From assembly GCA_035516155.1 (NCBI GenBank), contig DATJAP010000001.1, positions 1 to 64,000 of the forward strand: a stretch of 64,000 bases of DNA, given 5' to 3'. Positions 43,061-54,039 of the stretch are shown piece by piece. Made by a program: the position numbers and the translations under genes. How positions within the stretch are numbered: the first letter of the stretch is position 1; every line of letters begins with the position of its first letter. Below the pieces are notes generated by a model, which saw nothing but the letters and a program-made list of their open reading frames with translations, made no database searches and was not told the origin of the DNA. This DNA is from JAJYKN01 sp035516155. Lineage in GTDB: Bacteria; Nitrospirota; UBA9217.

Positions 43061-44482
43061 CTATTTAGTAAGTCCCGTCTTCCTCGCCGTTTCAGCCACT
43101 GCGGCGGCGACATGGGCGGGTATCCTCCGGTCGAAAGGACTGGGGATGATGTAGTCCTCATGCAGTTCCTCTGTTTCGATGCTGTGTGCGATGGCCCTTG
43201 CTGCAGCAAGCTTCACTGCCTCGTTGACGCCCCGCGCCCGCACATCAAGCAGGCCACGGAAAATGCCGGGGAAGCCGAGCATGTTGTTAATCTGGTTTGG
43301 ATAGTCCGACCTTCCCGTGGCCATAATCCGGACGAGCGGCAGGGCCTCTTCAGGCGCGATCTCGGGATCAGGGTTCGCAAGCGCAAACACGACGGGGTTC
43401 TTCGCCATCCTGCGTATGTCGTCCGCGGTAATCACATTCGGGGCCGAAAGGCCGATGAACACGTCTGCCCCTTGCATGGCGTCGGATATGCTCCCTTTCA
43501 CCCTGCGGGGATTGGTGATCTTAGCGAGCTCGCGCTTTGCAGCGTCCATCCCCTCTTTCCTGCCGCTGTACAGCGCTCCGGCACGGTCGCAGACAATGAT
43601 GTCTCGAACGCCTGACGCGATCATAATCTTCGTTACCGCTGTCCCGGCAGCGCCGGCGCCGACCACGATGATCTTGAATTTTTTCAGGTCCCGCTTCAGG
43701 AGCCGCGAAACATTTATCAGCGCCGCAAGGGCGACCACTGCCGTTCCGTGCTGGTCATCGTGAAATACGGGGATGTCGAGCAACGTCCGAAGCCTCATTT
43801 CTACTTCAAAGCAGTGGGGTGCGGCGAAATCTTCCAGATTGATGCCGCCGAATCCAGGGGCGATGTTTTTCACCGTGGCCACGATCTCGTCCACGTTTTT
43901 CGAGGCAAGGACGATCGGGAACGCGTCGATTCCCGCAAACTCTTTGAAGATCATGGCCTTGCCTTCCATGACCGGAAGCGCCGCCTCAGGCCCGATATCG
44001 CCCAAGCCGAGCACGGCAGTGCCGTCCGAGACGACTGCTACGGAATTGCCTTTGATCGTATATCGGTAGGCGTGTTCCTTATTTTGGTTGATATCCATAC
44101 AGACACGCGCAACACCGGGTGTGTATACTTTGGACAGGTCATCCCGGTCGCGCACCGGCAGCTTGTTTTTCACCTCGATCTTCCCGCCCTCGTGAGCCAA
44201 AAAAGTGCGATCCATGATTCGGATCACCTTGACCCCCGGGATGGCCCTGATTCCCTTCACGATTGCTTTTTCATGGTCCTCATTCTGAGCGTTCACCGTC
44301 ACGTCGCGGATGATCTTTCCCTTCTCCACGCGCACGATGTCCACGGAACCCAGGTCTCCGCCCACACTCGAAATAGCCATGGCGATCCTCGCGAACATCC
44401 CGATCCTGTTTTCGATCTCAACCCGTATGGTGATGCTGTAGCTGGGACTGCAGCTCAAACCCGGAACACAGATATTTTTCAT
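43061..44482 (-). CDS. NAD(P)-dependent malic enzyme with N-terminal ACT domain
   Basis: 473 residues. Residues 15-95 form an ACT domain (SITIRVEIENRIGMFARIAM, then GDLGSVDIVRVEKGKIIRDV). The malic enzyme proper follows, with LSKVYTPGVARVCMDI, KGNSVAVVSDGTAVLGLGDI (catalytic Lys/Asp region), FHDDQHGTAVVALAALIN and the Rossmann motif IIVVGAGAAGTAVTKIMI. It decarboxylates malate to pyruvate and CO2. ACT domains bind amino acids, so this enzyme is probably under allosteric control, fitting with the glutamate dehydrogenase next door. No phosphotransacetylase domain is fused, unlike the long MaeB type. Confidence 0.92.
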   Translation of the reverse strand: MKNICVPGLSCSPSYSITIRVEIENRIGMFARIAMAISSVGGDLGSVDIVRVEKGKIIRDVTVNAQNEDHEKAIVKGIRAIPGVKVIRIMDRTFLAHEGGKIEVKNKLPVRDRDDLSKVYTPGVARVCMDINQNKEHAYRYTIKGNSVAVVSDGTAVLGLGDIGPEAALPVMEGKAMIFKEFAGIDAFPIVLASKNVDEIVATVKNIAPGFGGINLEDFAAPHCFEVEMRLRTLLDIPVFHDDQHGTAVVALAALINVSRLLKRDLKKFKIIVVGAGAAGTAVTKIMIASGVRDIIVCDRAGALYSGRKEGMDAAKRELAKITNPRRVKGSISDAMQGADVFIGLSAPNVITADDIRRMAKNPVVFALANPDPEIAPEEALPLVRIMATGRSDYPNQINNMLGFPGIFRGLLDVRARGVNEAVKLAAARAIAHSIETEELHEDYIIPSPFDRRIPAHVAAAVAETARKTGLTK

Positions 44483-44651
44483 CGTCGTTCACCTCTTTTT
44501 TAATTATAAAGGCAATAAAGGCAAGGGTCAACTCGTACCTTCCGTCCAGGCCGGAAACGAATCGTACAGTCATCGAACACTGCTTATCCCTTGGCCTGAT
44601 GACCGACAATTTTGGGGTACTGCCTGCGTTTTCTCGTATTGGAAAATAAGG

Positions 44652-44680
44652 CTTCAAAACATCTCAAAAATCTGTATAAT
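44652..44680 (+). promoter_or_regulatory. Promoter of fumC; likely leaderless transcript
   Basis: A perfect TATAAT (44675-44680) ends eight bases before the ATG of the fumarase gene at 44689. There is no Shine-Dalgarno sequence in the gap (TAGAACGT). The -35 region at 44652 (CTTCAA) is weak. Transcription from this box would start at or one or two bases before the ATG. Confidence 0.5.
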
Positions 44681-44688
44681 TAGAACGT

Positions 44689-46089
44689 ATGCCCGATTTT
44701 CGCATCGAAAAAGACTCCCTCGGCGAAGTAAAGGTCCCGAAGGACGCACTCTACGGCCCCCAGACCCAGCGCGCTGTTGAAAACTTCCCGGTAAGCGGCA
44801 TCCGCTTTCCCCGCGTCTTTATCCGCAGCCTCGGGCTCATTAAATCCGTGGCAGCTGAAGTAAACGCGGGGCTGGGATTGCTTGACGCCGAAATCGCCAA
44901 TTCGATACATCTGGCCGCGCTCGAAGTGGCTGACGGCATGTGGGACGATCATTTCCCGCTCGACATTTTTCAGACCGGTTCCGGCACCTCCACAAACATG
45001 AATGCCAATGAAGTGATCGCAAGCCGGGCCTCTCAGATCCTTGGTGTCTCCGCAAAGACGGTCCACCCCAACAATCATGTGAACATGGGACAATCTTCGA
45101 ATGATGTTATCCCGGCGGTCATTCACGTCAGCGCGTATCTCGAAGTGAGCGAGGTGCTCCTGCCCGCGCTCGGACATCTCCATGCATCGCTCAAAAACCG
45201 CGAAGCTGAATTCTGCGAAGTCGTGAAGACCGGCAGAACGCACCTCATGGACGCCATGCCGGTAACGCTGGGACAGGAGATAAGCGGCTGGGCCTTCCAG
45301 GTAGAGCAAGCTATCGATCGGATACAATCCTCCCTGCCCCGTCTGGCGCAGCTCGCTATCGGCGGTACCGCGGTGGGTACGGGCATCAACGCACCTGCGG
45401 ACTTCGGGAAAATCGTCTCTGCAAGGCTTGCGGGCCGGACCACCTTGCCCTTTGTAGAGACGGCGAATCATTTCGCGGCACAGGCGACCATGGACGCGGC
45501 TGTTGAGCTTTCCGGCCAGATCAAGACCACTGCATCATCCTTCCTGAAGATGGCCAACGATCTGCGATGGATGAACAGCGGCCCCCTCGCGGGGCTCGGT
45601 GAGATTTCCCTGCCCCCCCTTCAGCCGGGCTCGAGCATCATGCCGGGAAAAGTGAACCCCGTTATGTGTGAGATGCTGATGATGGTCTGTGCCCAGGTTA
45701 CGGGCAATGACGCCGTGATTGCAACGAGCAACCAGCTGGGGAACTTCGAGCTGAACGTGATGCTTCCCGTGATTGCACACAATCTGCTTCAGTCGATCAC
45801 GATCCTTGGCGCTGCTTCGCGGCTCTTCGCCGACAAGGCAATCACCGGATTTACTGCAAACCGGGAGCGCATCGCTAGTCTCGTGGACAAAAACCCGATC
45901 CTCGTCACGGCCTTGAACCCTGTGATCGGCTACGACACTGCCGCCCGGATCGCGAAGAAAGCCTATGCTGAAGGCCGGTCATTGAAAGAGGTTGCAGCTG
46001 AAATGACCGGACTTTCAAGGGAAGAACTGGACAAGCTGCTCGACCCCAAGCCGATGACCAAAGGCGGGTTAACGAAGGATAATAAATAA
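44689..46089 (+). CDS. fumC: Fumarate hydratase, class II
   Basis: 466 residues. The signature GSSIMPGKVNPVMCEML is intact, as are GSGTSTNMNANEVIASRA and TGRTHLMDAMPVTLGQE. This is the oxygen-stable, iron-free class II enzyme. Aspartase shares the fold, but the HPNNHVNMGQSSNDVIP and length favour fumarase. It hydrates fumarate to malate in the TCA cycle. No ribosome site precedes the ATG; see the promoter entry. The sdhCAB genes follow on the same strand and together give succinate to malate. Confidence 0.93.
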   Translation: MPDFRIEKDSLGEVKVPKDALYGPQTQRAVENFPVSGIRFPRVFIRSLGLIKSVAAEVNAGLGLLDAEIANSIHLAALEVADGMWDDHFPLDIFQTGSGTSTNMNANEVIASRASQILGVSAKTVHPNNHVNMGQSSNDVIPAVIHVSAYLEVSEVLLPALGHLHASLKNREAEFCEVVKTGRTHLMDAMPVTLGQEISGWAFQVEQAIDRIQSSLPRLAQLAIGGTAVGTGINAPADFGKIVSARLAGRTTLPFVETANHFAAQATMDAAVELSGQIKTTASSFLKMANDLRWMNSGPLAGLGEISLPPLQPGSSIMPGKVNPVMCEMLMMVCAQVTGNDAVIATSNQLGNFELNVMLPVIAHNLLQSITILGAASRLFADKAITGFTANRERIASLVDKNPILVTALNPVIGYDTAARIAKKAYAEGRSLKEVAAEMTGLSREELDKLLDPKPMTKGGLTKDNK

Positions 46090-46161
46090 CGGACATTGCA
46101 GTATCTGGTTTTTGCTTCAACACGAAGCGGCAAACGCGAACCAAAAACGAAGGATTCGTTC

Positions 46162-46827
46162 ATGTTATTACCTACATCCAGCGTCGGCAGAAAAATCATG
46201 ATGGCGATCTCGGGCCAAATCCTCGTCATTTTCATAGTATTTCACATATCCGGAAACTCCTCGATCTTTTTCCATAAACTCAACGCCTATGTCGCCGCCC
46301 TCTATACCCTGCCGGTCTTTGTGTGGGGCGGACGCATTGTCCTCGCCCTGGCATTCATCCTCCATTTATGGTATGGCACAATCCTGAAGCTCGAAAACAG
46401 GGCGGCGAAACCGCAGTCCTACATTGTAACGAACTACCGCCGGGCAACATTTGCAGGTCGGTATCAGATTTGGACAGGCGTCATCGTCGCCGCCTTCCTA
46501 ATCTATCATCTACTTCAGTTCACCTTCCAGGTGACGAATCCCCAGATCGCGGCCGATCGCCGCATGGATGCCCTCGGCAGACCAGACGTATTCATGATGG
46601 TCGTGCGCAGTTTCCAGCAGATCGGCATTTCAGGCATATATATCGTTTCCCTGGCCGCCCTGGGGCTGCACTTGTTCCACGGCATCCAGAGTTCTTTCCA
46701 GACCTGGGGACTGACGAATGAAAAAACACTGCCGGTGTTCGAGAAAACCGGAACAGTCGCTTCAGTCATCCTGTTTTCATGGTATATAGCCATACCGGTT
46801 GCGATTGTTGTTGGAATTTTACAGTAG
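46162..46827 (+). CDS. sdhC: Succinate dehydrogenase/fumarate reductase cytochrome b subunit
   Basis: 221 residues from ATG 46162; an in-frame TTG upstream at 46096 is unlikely. Five membrane helices are visible. Histidines that could bind two hemes lie in FHISGNSSIFFHKLNAY, LHLWYG, YHLLQFTF and LHLFHGIQSSFQTWG, as in the b558 family with a single large anchor subunit. It anchors SdhA and SdhB and exchanges electrons with quinone. The SdhA gene follows after a palindromic repeat. Confidence 0.92.
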   Translation: MLLPTSSVGRKIMMAISGQILVIFIVFHISGNSSIFFHKLNAYVAALYTLPVFVWGGRIVLALAFILHLWYGTILKLENRAAKPQSYIVTNYRRATFAGRYQIWTGVIVAAFLIYHLLQFTFQVTNPQIAADRRMDALGRPDVFMMVVRSFQQIGISGIYIVSLAALGLHLFHGIQSSFQTWGLTNEKTLPVFEKTGTVASVILFSWYIAIPVAIVVGILQ

Positions 46828-46836
46828 AAGCTTGTT

Positions 46837-46912
46837 TCGTCATTCCGGACATGGTCCGGGATCCCGTCAGGTGAAACTGACCATCTGGATTTCCGCCTTC
46901 GCGGAATGACGA
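46837..46912. repeat. 76-bp palindromic intergenic repeat between sdhC and sdhA
   Basis: Ends are an 11-bp perfect inverted repeat (TCGTCATTCCG / CGGAATGACGA). Inside are GGACATGGTCCGGGATCC and CTGGATTTCCGCCTTCGCGGA, themselves partly palindromic. This CGTCATTCCxG...GGAATGACG layout is a common dispersed repeat in proteobacterial-type genomes. It would form a stable hairpin in the sdh mRNA. Confidence 0.65.
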
Positions 46913-46943
46913 TCATGACAGCGCAAAGGCAAGGAGCACTACG

Positions 46944-48854
<1,911 letters not shown>

Positions 48855-48948
48855 AAAAGTTCTTAGTGAAACCCGTTGATTGGGAGTCTTCATGGATTTT
48901 TTATTTGATCGTTGAGCCTTGGGCTTTGAGGGTATCGGAGTCTCATCC

Positions 48949-49704
48949 ATGAATCTCACACTCTATGTCTGGCGCCAGAAAGGGCCGCACGAAAAAGGAA
49001 AGCTCGAACGCTACGAGGCACGCGACGTCAGCAGCGACATGTCCTTTCTCGAAATGCTCGACGTCGTGAATGAAGGCCTGGTAAAAAAGGGCGAGGATCC
49101 GGTCGCCTTTGACAGCGACTGCCGCGAGGGCATCTGCGGCACCTGCGGCCAGGTCGTGAACGGTATTGCTCATGGGCCGCGAAAAAAGACGACGGTCTGC
49201 CAGCTCCACATGCGCCACTTCAAGGACGGCGACACGATCTATATCGAACCTTTTCGCGCCCGCGCCTTTCCGGTGGTCCGGGACCTGATCGTCGACCGGA
49301 GCGCCTTTGAAAAGATCATCCAGGCCGGCGGCTACATCTCGGTCCATACCGGCGGTGTGCCTGACGGGAATGCGATCCTGATCCCCAAACGGGATGCCGA
49401 CAGGGCAATGGATGCCGCCGAGTGCATCGGCTGCGGGGCCTGCGTTGCTGCCTGCCCCAATGGTTCTGCCATGCTTTTTACGGGGGCAAAAGTATCACAC
49501 CTGTCCGCGCTGCCCCAGGGTCGGGTCGAGGCAGCCCGCCGAGTCTGCGTCATGACCGAAGAAATGCTGAATCGGGGGTTCGGCAACTGCAGCAACCATT
49601 ATGAATGCGAGTCCGTCTGCCCCAAAGGGATAAAGGTCAGGTTCATCGCGAAACTGAACCGCGAGTTCATCAAGGCTCAGATGCCGGGAAGCGGATGCGG
49701 CTAA
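48949..49704 (+). CDS. sdhB: Succinate dehydrogenase/fumarate reductase iron-sulfur subunit
   Basis: 251 residues from ATG 48949; a TTG farther upstream is not supported. The [2Fe-2S] cysteines are in DSDCREGICGTCGQVV, and the [4Fe-4S] and [3Fe-4S] clusters use CIGCGACVAACPNGSAM and NHYECESVCPKGI. The layout matches SdhB/FrdB of the single-anchor (type B) enzymes. It carries electrons from FAD to the cytochrome b. There is no strong ribosome site, so it may be translated by coupling from sdhA, whose stop is 94 bases upstream. Confidence 0.94.
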   Translation: MNLTLYVWRQKGPHEKGKLERYEARDVSSDMSFLEMLDVVNEGLVKKGEDPVAFDSDCREGICGTCGQVVNGIAHGPRKKTTVCQLHMRHFKDGDTIYIEPFRARAFPVVRDLIVDRSAFEKIIQAGGYISVHTGGVPDGNAILIPKRDADRAMDAAECIGCGACVAACPNGSAMLFTGAKVSHLSALPQGRVEAARRVCVMTEEMLNRGFGNCSNHYECESVCPKGIKVRFIAKLNREFIKAQMPGSGCG

Positions 49705-49875
49705 AAAATGCGTCCTGGAATTATGAGAAAAAGCCCTGAATATCCGGCGTCCGTCACGAATCGTTCCCTGCGGGAGGCTGAAGGATTCACGCCAATCGGG
49801 TAGCCGCATTCGAAACTGCTTCCTTATCGCACTCCTCGCAGTAATATCTTCGGCGTACAAAAGAGGTATACGGTC

Positions 49876-50436
49876 ATGCCCACAGCGTTCCACATCTTCA
49901 GTTTCGCGGGCAGCCTGAGAAACGGCTCCTACAACAAAGCCCTCCTTCGCGCGGCAGCGGAGCTGCTTCCCGGGAATGCGGAGCTCGAGATTTTCAATCT
50001 TGAAGGCATCCCGTTGTTCAACGCGGACCTGGAGCAGAGTCCGCCGGAATCGGTTAGGGAATTCAAAGCCGGGGTCAGAACAGCCGATGCCCTGCTAATT
50101 TCAACACCGGAGTATAATTATTCGATTCCCGGCGTGCTCAAGAACGTGATCGACTGGGGCTCACGGCCTTATGGCGACAACTGCTTCGAGGACAAGCCCG
50201 TTGCCATCATGGGCGCTTCGACCGGCATGATCGGCACTGCGCGGACGCAATACCATCTCCGCCAATCCTGCGTGTTCCTGAACATGCATCCCGTGAACAG
50301 CCCCGAGGTCATGGTTCCGTTTGCCCATGACAAAATTAACAAGGACGGCAGGCTTACGGACGAACAGACCAGGGCCAAAATCAGGGAGCTGATCGATTCT
50401 CTCGCCGCCTGGGCCGGGAGGCTGAAAATAAATTAG
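49876..50436 (+). CDS. NADPH-dependent FMN reductase (chromate/azo/quinone reductase family)
   Basis: 186 residues. FMN-binding loop FAGSLRNGSYNKALL at the N-terminus, then the family motif ISTPEYNYSIPGVLKNVIDW and AIMGASTGMIGTARTQYHLR, all as in ChrR/YieF-like flavodoxin-fold reductases. These tetrameric enzymes reduce quinones, chromate or azo dyes by two-electron transfer and limit oxidative stress. It has its own spacing (171 bases after sdhB) and no obvious operon partner. Confidence 0.92.
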   Translation: MPTAFHIFSFAGSLRNGSYNKALLRAAAELLPGNAELEIFNLEGIPLFNADLEQSPPESVREFKAGVRTADALLISTPEYNYSIPGVLKNVIDWGSRPYGDNCFEDKPVAIMGASTGMIGTARTQYHLRQSCVFLNMHPVNSPEVMVPFAHDKINKDGRLTDEQTRAKIRELIDSLAAWAGRLKIN

Positions 50437-50685
50437 CGTCGTGCCGTTTGGCTGCGTCAGGCTGCATCCTGAAGAAAGCCGTGTTACAATAAGAAAGAGA
50501 AATGCTGTGGTCTACGCAGCGAGAGAAAAAGTGCGTTGTGCCAAAAGTATACGAAGAAGGGAGAAGCAAAGGATACAATCGCGAAGGGCGGATAAGGAGG
50601 AGGAGGGTTTATTGAATTTTCCGGTGTCTGTTCGGCGCATTGCGTCTCAGGCTTCACAGCATTCAAATCCATGAAGGAGGGAACC

Positions 50686-51843
50686 ATGAAAAGGTATGTT
50701 GCATTGATCATGACGTTGCTGTTTGTTATGCCCGCCGTCGCTCTGGCGGGAACCGTGAAACTCGGGTTTATCAACTCGATCACCGGTCCGGAAGCTCCGA
50801 TCGGAGAGAACCTGACGAACGGCGTCACCCTCGCCATCGAGGATCTGAAGACGAAGGGAATTGATGTTGATCTCATTACAGAGGATGATACCGGCAAACC
50901 CGACAAGTCGCTGGCGGCGTTCGAGAAGCTCGCGACCCGGGACAAGGTTACGGGGATTGTAGGCCCCTACACCTCGGCCACTGCAAACGCCGACGCCAAG
51001 ATGGCGGAACGCTATAAAGTCCCGCTGATCGTGCCGGCGGCCTCGAAAGAGGAAATCACGCGGCAGGGCTTTAAATGGGTCTACCGCGTTTCCGGCACTA
51101 CGGGTGACTACGCGGGTGTCCTGTTCGATCTCGCCACCACGCTCGGCAAGCCCAAAACCCTCGCCATCCTGAATGAGAACTCCGACTTCGGCGTCTCGGG
51201 AGCAAAGAGCGCCAAGGCCATCGCGGAACAAAAGGGCATCAAAGTGGTATTTGAGGAAGCCTACTCGCCAGGCTCGCCTGACTACCGCTCCACGCTCGCC
51301 CAAGTAAAGGCCGCCAACCCGGACCTCGTGTTTATGGTATCCTATGCGGCTGACGCCATCCTGTTGATGCGCCAGTCGCGCGAGATCGGCTTGACGCCCA
51401 TGGCCTTCCTCGGCGCCGGCGCCGGGTTTTCGATCGCCCAGTTCGCCAAGGAGAAGGATATCAGCCAGGGTGTCTTCTCGTCTACGCAGTGGACCAAGGA
51501 TGCGCCGTGGCCCGGATCTAAGGAATGGTACGAACGCTATGTAAAGCAGTTCGGCAAACCGCCCACCTATCATGCGGCTTGCGCCTACGAGTCCATGATG
51601 ATCATGGGCCAGGCCGCGGCTGCCGCGGGCGGTGACCGGGAGAAGACGCGCGAGGCGCTGCACACCGGAAAATGGAACGGCATTCTCGGTGAGGTGCGGT
51701 TCCAGGACTACAACGGCTACCAGAACCAGCGCAAGGCAGTGATGCTCGTGGAACAGGTACAAAACGGACATCACGAGACCGTGTGGCCGCTCAGCGATAT
51801 GGCCAAGAAGCCCATTTGGCCCTTCCCGGGCTGGTCGAAATAA
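50686..51843 (+). CDS. livK: Branched-chain amino acid ABC transporter substrate-binding protein
   Basis: 385 residues from ATG 50686 (GAAGGAGGGAACC upstream). A signal peptide (YVALIMTLLFVMPAVALAG) precedes a Peripla_BP_6 domain: KLGFINSITGPEAPIGENLT, then ARDKVTGIVGPYTSATANAD, and VPLIVPAASKEEITRQGFKW. It binds Leu/Ile/Val or related compounds (amides, urea, aromatic acids are known ligands of this family) in the periplasm. First gene of a complete livKHMGF cluster. A hairpin terminator follows it at once, which probably makes this gene more abundant than the membrane components. Confidence 0.93.
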   Translation: MKRYVALIMTLLFVMPAVALAGTVKLGFINSITGPEAPIGENLTNGVTLAIEDLKTKGIDVDLITEDDTGKPDKSLAAFEKLATRDKVTGIVGPYTSATANADAKMAERYKVPLIVPAASKEEITRQGFKWVYRVSGTTGDYAGVLFDLATTLGKPKTLAILNENSDFGVSGAKSAKAIAEQKGIKVVFEEAYSPGSPDYRSTLAQVKAANPDLVFMVSYAADAILLMRQSREIGLTPMAFLGAGAGFSIAQFAKEKDISQGVFSSTQWTKDAPWPGSKEWYERYVKQFGKPPTYHAACAYESMMIMGQAAAAAGGDREKTREALHTGKWNGILGEVRFQDYNGYQNQRKAVMLVEQVQNGHHETVWPLSDMAKKPIWPFPGWSK

Positions 51844-51850
51844 CTCAGGC

Positions 51851-51885
51851 AGGGGAGCGGTCTCAGCCCGCTTCCCTCGTTTTTT
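51851..51885 (+). terminator. Intrinsic (partial) terminator between livK and livH
   Basis: GGGGAGCGG (51852-51860) pairs with CCGCTTCCC (51868-51876, one G-U pair) around TCTCAGC, followed by TCG and a T6 run (51880-51885). It sits 70 bases before livH and would trim most transcripts after livK. Confidence 0.72.
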
Positions 51886-51913
51886 ATTTCAATTTGTCCG
51901 CGGCGGCTTTTCT

Positions 51914-52780
51914 ATGAATGTTTTTTTTCAAGCACTCATCAGCGGCATCCTGATCGGCGGGGTGTACGCGCTGATCGGCATCGGGTTGACGATTATTTTC
52001 GGCGTCATGCGGGTGATCAACTTCGCCCATGGCGATCTGCTGATGCTCGGCATGTACCTGACCTACTTTATCTTCACCCTTCTGCATATAGATCCTTTTG
52101 TCTCCATCATAATAATCATCCCGATGATGTTTCTCTTCGGTGGTTTGCTGCAGAAAATAATCATCAACCGCGCCCTGAACGCGCTGCCCCAGAATCAGAT
52201 CCTGCTGACCATCGGCATGGGGCTGGTCATGAGCAACTCAATCATGCTTGCCTTTACCTCTGATTACAAAATATTAACCACGTCCTATTCATCGAGCAGC
52301 GTCATGCTCCTGGGAATTTCGATTTCCGAACCACTGATCGTATCGTTTGTGATCACCGCGTGCATCACCATGGCGCTGTACTGGTTCCTATACAGTACCG
52401 ACACAGGACAGGCCATCAGGGCTACGGCCCAGGACCGCGAAGCAGCGCAGTTGATGGGAATCAACGTGAAACGCATGTCGATCATAGCATTCGGAATCGG
52501 ATCGGCCCTAGCTGCCACCGCGGGCGCGCTCATATCGCCGACCTATTACATCTACCCGCAGGTGGGAAGTATTTTCACCCTGAAGGCCTTCGTCATTACC
52601 GTGCTCGGCGGCATGGGCAGCATTTTCGGCGCCACCCTCGGCGGCATACTCATCGGCATGGCGGAGTCCATCGGCGGCGTCTACATCGGTTCAGGCTGGA
52701 AGGACGTCATCGTGTTTATCCTGTTCCTGCTGGTGCTTCTGTTTAAACCCTCCGGTCTGCTGGGCACATCGAAGGATTAA
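51914..52780 (+). CDS. livH: Branched-chain amino acid ABC transporter permease
   Basis: 288 residues with eight predicted membrane helices. The family motif GGVYALIGIGLTIIFGVMRVINFAHGDLLMLG is split over the first helices, and the coupling region RAMAxxxxxA appears as QAIRATAQDREAAQLMGINV. The C-terminus VFILFLLVLLFKPSGLLGT is typical LivH. It pairs with LivM in the inner membrane. The start is the only good ATG, with an unremarkable ribosome site (CGGCGG). Confidence 0.94.
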   Translation: MNVFFQALISGILIGGVYALIGIGLTIIFGVMRVINFAHGDLLMLGMYLTYFIFTLLHIDPFVSIIIIIPMMFLFGGLLQKIIINRALNALPQNQILLTIGMGLVMSNSIMLAFTSDYKILTTSYSSSSVMLLGISISEPLIVSFVITACITMALYWFLYSTDTGQAIRATAQDREAAQLMGINVKRMSIIAFGIGSALAATAGALISPTYYIYPQVGSIFTLKAFVITVLGGMGSIFGATLGGILIGMAESIGGVYIGSGWKDVIVFILFLLVLLFKPSGLLGTSKD

Positions 52781-52968
52781 CGGAAACGTATGCATCGAAG
52801 TCTTCACAAGACGAAAATCATATTTATCGCGTAGCCGCTAGGGCCGCAAAGGAAATTTTTAACTCTCGGCATCTAAATGACGGATATTCCCCACTCCTCC
52901 GTGACCTTCGTTCCATGGCGGAATCTGGTTTTTTATTCCGGCTAGTCCGGGTTAGGATTTAGGATAAT

Positions 52969-54039
52969 ATGAGGCGATTGACGAACGATATGCGGGGGAT
53001 CGGCGCTATACCGCTGCTTCTGGCCGCGGCTGCGGTCGTCCTGCTCTTCCTGGTACCCAAATTCGTGACAAGTACCTACGTGCTCCACATCATGATCCTG
53101 ATCTTCATCAGCGTCATCACGGGATCGGCCTGGAACATATTGGGCGGCTACACGGGCCAGTACTCGGTGGGACATGCGGCGTACTTCGGCGCGGGCGCCT
53201 ACACCACGATGATCCTGCTGCAGTACCATCACATTGCACCCTGGTACGGAATCTGGGCCGGCGTCGCGGTCGCCTTGGCAGTTGGCCTCGTCATCGGCTC
53301 CATCTGCTTTCGTCTGCGCGGGCCCTACTTTGTCCTGGCATCCATAGCTGTGGCCGAAATTTTTCGCGTTTCGGCCCTCAACCTGAAAGACCTGACAAAC
53401 GGTGCCGAAGGCATCCTGCTCACCGACATCCCGCCGCTTAAGATCGGCAACACAGTCATCACCGATTTCCTGTCCAAGGTACCCTTTTATTACTCCGGGC
53501 TCGTGATCTCTCTCGCTGTCATTGCCGTCACCTGGATGGTGCAGAACTCGAAACTGGGTTACTACTTCCAGGCCATCAGGGAGGACCAGGATGCAGCCCA
53601 CTCGCTGGGCATCAACCTGACCCTCTACAAGAACGCCGCTCTTTCCCTCTCAGCGGTATTCACGTCCCTGGCAGGCAGCCTGTACGGACTGTATATCGGT
53701 TTTATCGACCCCGGGACGGTCCTTGCGCTCGACCTGTCCGTCCACATCGTGATTATCTGCATCATAGGAGGCATCGGCACCATTTTTGGGCCGATGATCG
53801 GCGCCGTGGTCCTCGTTCCCTTCTCCGAAGCCCTGCGCAGCAACATGATCGCCCAGGCCCTGATCGACTCCGGGCTGGTCAAAGAAAACTCCGCAGTCGG
53901 GGCCTTCCTCAAGGACCAGTTGTCCCATGCCCACGTGCTGATCTACGGTATTCTCCTGATCGTCGTTATCCTGTTCATGCCCGAGGGGGTGTTGGGCTTT
54001 ATCAGGAAGTTCACGGCAAAAAAACGGAAGGTGGCCTGA
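52969..54039 (+). CDS. livM: Branched-chain amino acid ABC transporter permease
   Basis: 356 residues, about ten membrane helices. Motifs GGYTGQYSVGHAAYFGAGAY, RLRGPYFVLASIAVAEIFRV and QAIREDQDAAHSLGINLTLYK are standard for LivM. The C-terminus (ILFMPEGVLGFIRKFTAKKRK) is the usual basic tail. It starts 188 bases after livH, a wider gap than between the other genes. Its stop overlaps the ATG of livG (TGATGG). Confidence 0.94.
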   Translation: MRRLTNDMRGIGAIPLLLAAAAVVLLFLVPKFVTSTYVLHIMILIFISVITGSAWNILGGYTGQYSVGHAAYFGAGAYTTMILLQYHHIAPWYGIWAGVAVALAVGLVIGSICFRLRGPYFVLASIAVAEIFRVSALNLKDLTNGAEGILLTDIPPLKIGNTVITDFLSKVPFYYSGLVISLAVIAVTWMVQNSKLGYYFQAIREDQDAAHSLGINLTLYKNAALSLSAVFTSLAGSLYGLYIGFIDPGTVLALDLSVHIVIICIIGGIGTIFGPMIGAVVLVPFSEALRSNMIAQALIDSGLVKENSAVGAFLKDQLSHAHVLIYGILLIVVILFMPEGVLGFIRKFTAKKRKVA

